A stretch of 22,824 nt of DNA from CAZHCG01 sp046484285 (lineage in GTDB: Bacteria; Myxococcota_A; Polyangia; JAAYKL01): contig JAWOBP010000026.1 in the NCBI GenBank assembly GCA_046484285.1, positions 1-22,824 of the forward strand, in the 5' to 3' direction. The first letter of the stretch is position 1. Each line of letters begins with the position of its first letter. The notes beneath the pieces were generated by a model. That model saw only the letters and a program-made list of their open reading frames with translations, had not been told where the DNA came from and did no database searches. Positions 22,270 through 22,824 of this stretch are shown here, in pieces. The translations under genes and the position numbers were made by a program.

Positions 22270-22293
22270 AAATCGGTCGCCTGCGGCCGATTT
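22270..22293. terminator. Strong stem-loop with T tract, likely bidirectional terminator
   Basis: AAATCGGTCG (22270-22279) and CGGCCGATTT (22284-22293) form a 10-bp stem (one G-T pair) around a CCTG loop, with T residues at the end on both strands. On the minus strand it would terminate the RAYT-like gene ending at 22424. Confidence 0.55.
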
Positions 22294-22423
22294 TCGCCCC
22301 GGCTCGCTCCCCGATCTCGTCCGTTTTCTGCTGGAAATCCGGCTTCGGGCGCACCCCGGCGCCCGGCGCCGTCTTGCGCGGCGTCACTCCCCCCTTCGCC
22401 CCTGCCGAATCAGCCCGGCCCGG

Positions 22424-22824
22424 CTAGACGTACCCGCTCCAGTACCGGTGCTTGGGCCTGTAGGGCTCGATGATCGGCGGCCTGAACGTCCCCGCCGGAA
22501 ACTCGCGCCAGTAGTCCCCGGCCAGGTAGTCGCGCGACGCCTCCCGGTGCTCCCGCTCTGTCTCCCTGATCCGCTCCTCGCGCAGCTTCTTCAGCTCCGG
22601 GTCCGAGGCCAGCACCCGCGGGATGGGACCGCTCTTCTCCCGCGGCTTGCTCGGGCGGTCCCGCGGGTCCAGCTCGTACAGCGCGGGCACGCCCCGGGCC
22701 GGTCGACCCTCCCTGCGCCGCTCGGCGGCGAAACCCTCCTCCATCTCGCGCACGTTGACCCGCACCCACGTCCGGCGCCTGTCCTCGCTCCACTCCCGCT
22801 GCCAGGGCAGAGGCGAGATCACCA
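22424..22824 (-). CDS. RAYT-like (IS200/Y1-type) transposase, C-terminal part only
   Basis: The frame is open from the right window edge to a TAG at 22424-22426, giving at least 132 residues. Features of the C-terminal tail of Transposase_17/RAYT-like proteins: GVPALYELDPRDRPSKPR, then LASDPELKKLREERIRETER and a final FPAGTFRPPIIEP. Related proteins have 'ALxELDPRxxPxxP...DPExRxxxxxxYxxF...FPxGxFPP'. The catalytic HUH and Tyr motifs would lie outside the window. An in-frame GTG at 22822 is likely internal, not the start. It cannot be joined in frame to the N-terminal piece at 1-119 even if the ends were circularised, and a central region would be missing, so these look like two gene copies. 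Hairpins downstream support a RAYT/REP association. Confidence 0.65.
   Translation of the reverse strand, partial: VISPLPWQREWSEDRRRTWVRVNVREMEEGFAAERRREGRPARGVPALYELDPRDRPSKPREKSGPIPRVLASDPELKKLREERIRETEREHREASRDYLAGDYWREFPAGTFRPPIIEPYRPKHRYWSGYV

Larger units (their letters stand above)
22076..22423. other. 348-bp intergenic stretch rich in inverted repeats
   Basis: No convincing open frame. It contains TCAGGCC twice (22144-22150 and 22168-22174, 24 bp apart), a REP-like palindrome, nested hairpins and a strong terminator-like hairpin listed separately. It lies between the TlpA-like gene and the stop of a RAYT-like gene, where REP elements are expected. The right half (about 22300-22420) shows nothing recognisable. 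Confidence 0.6.

Noticed and set aside
1..22824. A single RAYT gene split over a circular end
   Set aside because: The two partial frames do not join in phase and the central catalytic region would be missing.

Overview
The window is high-GC DNA from a Gram-negative bacterium. The evidence for an outer membrane is a C-terminally Phe-ending beta-barrel, LolA/LolCDE-like transport genes and several lipoproteins. Lipoproteins with long Asp-Ser/Asp-Thr/Asp-Ala linkers, hybrid histidine kinases, an ECF sigma factor and transposase fragments of the RAYT (IS200-like Y1) type together suggest a myxobacterial or other deltaproteobacterial lineage. That placement is inference; no rRNA or tRNA gene is present. 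Several genes start with TTG or GTG.

Layout. (1) 1-490: the N-terminus of a RAYT-like transposase runs off the left edge, followed by a remnant of a DUF4143-type ATPase gene and a perfect 14-bp tandem duplication. (2) 491-6482: a compact six-gene plus-strand operon of TetR regulator, LolA-like periplasmic protein, two FtsX/LolCE-type permeases, a LolD/MacB-type ATPase and an outer-membrane beta-barrel. It looks like a self-contained, self-regulated trans-envelope lipid or lipoprotein transport system. (3) 6483-8584: a visibly less GC-rich island holding an ABC/AAA-type ATPase that overlaps by 14 nt a partner protein with TOPRIM-like/DUF4276-like features. This is the best candidate for an undescribed system, possibly anti-phage. 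(4) 8597-12050: a surface lipoprotein with an SD linker, convergent with a PAS-PAS-HisKA-HATPase-REC hybrid kinase. (5) 12247-13973: a tightly coupled cassette of DUF6249-like membrane protein, ECF sigma factor and two-helix membrane protein (possible anti-sigma). (6) 14157-16986: three more lipoproteins: a Cys-rich one with an SD linker, an NTF2-like one, and one with an SD linker, an L,D-transpeptidase-like active-site motif and a PPC-like domain. (7) 17036-19378: a multi-spanning membrane protein fused to a gluzincin metallopeptidase and helical repeats. (8) 19382-22075: a second hybrid kinase and a TlpA-like thioredoxin. (9) 22076-22824: an inverted-repeat-rich intergenic stretch (REP-like palindromes, strong hairpin) next to the C-terminus of a second RAYT-like gene running off the right edge.

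How it fits together. Most of the window concerns the cell envelope: making, moving or modifying outer-membrane and surface proteins, with sensory kinases and an ECF sigma module alongside. The RAYT pieces, the DUF4143 remnant and the low-GC ATPase pair are the accessory or mobile component. All functional assignments rest on motifs read by eye; no database search was run.
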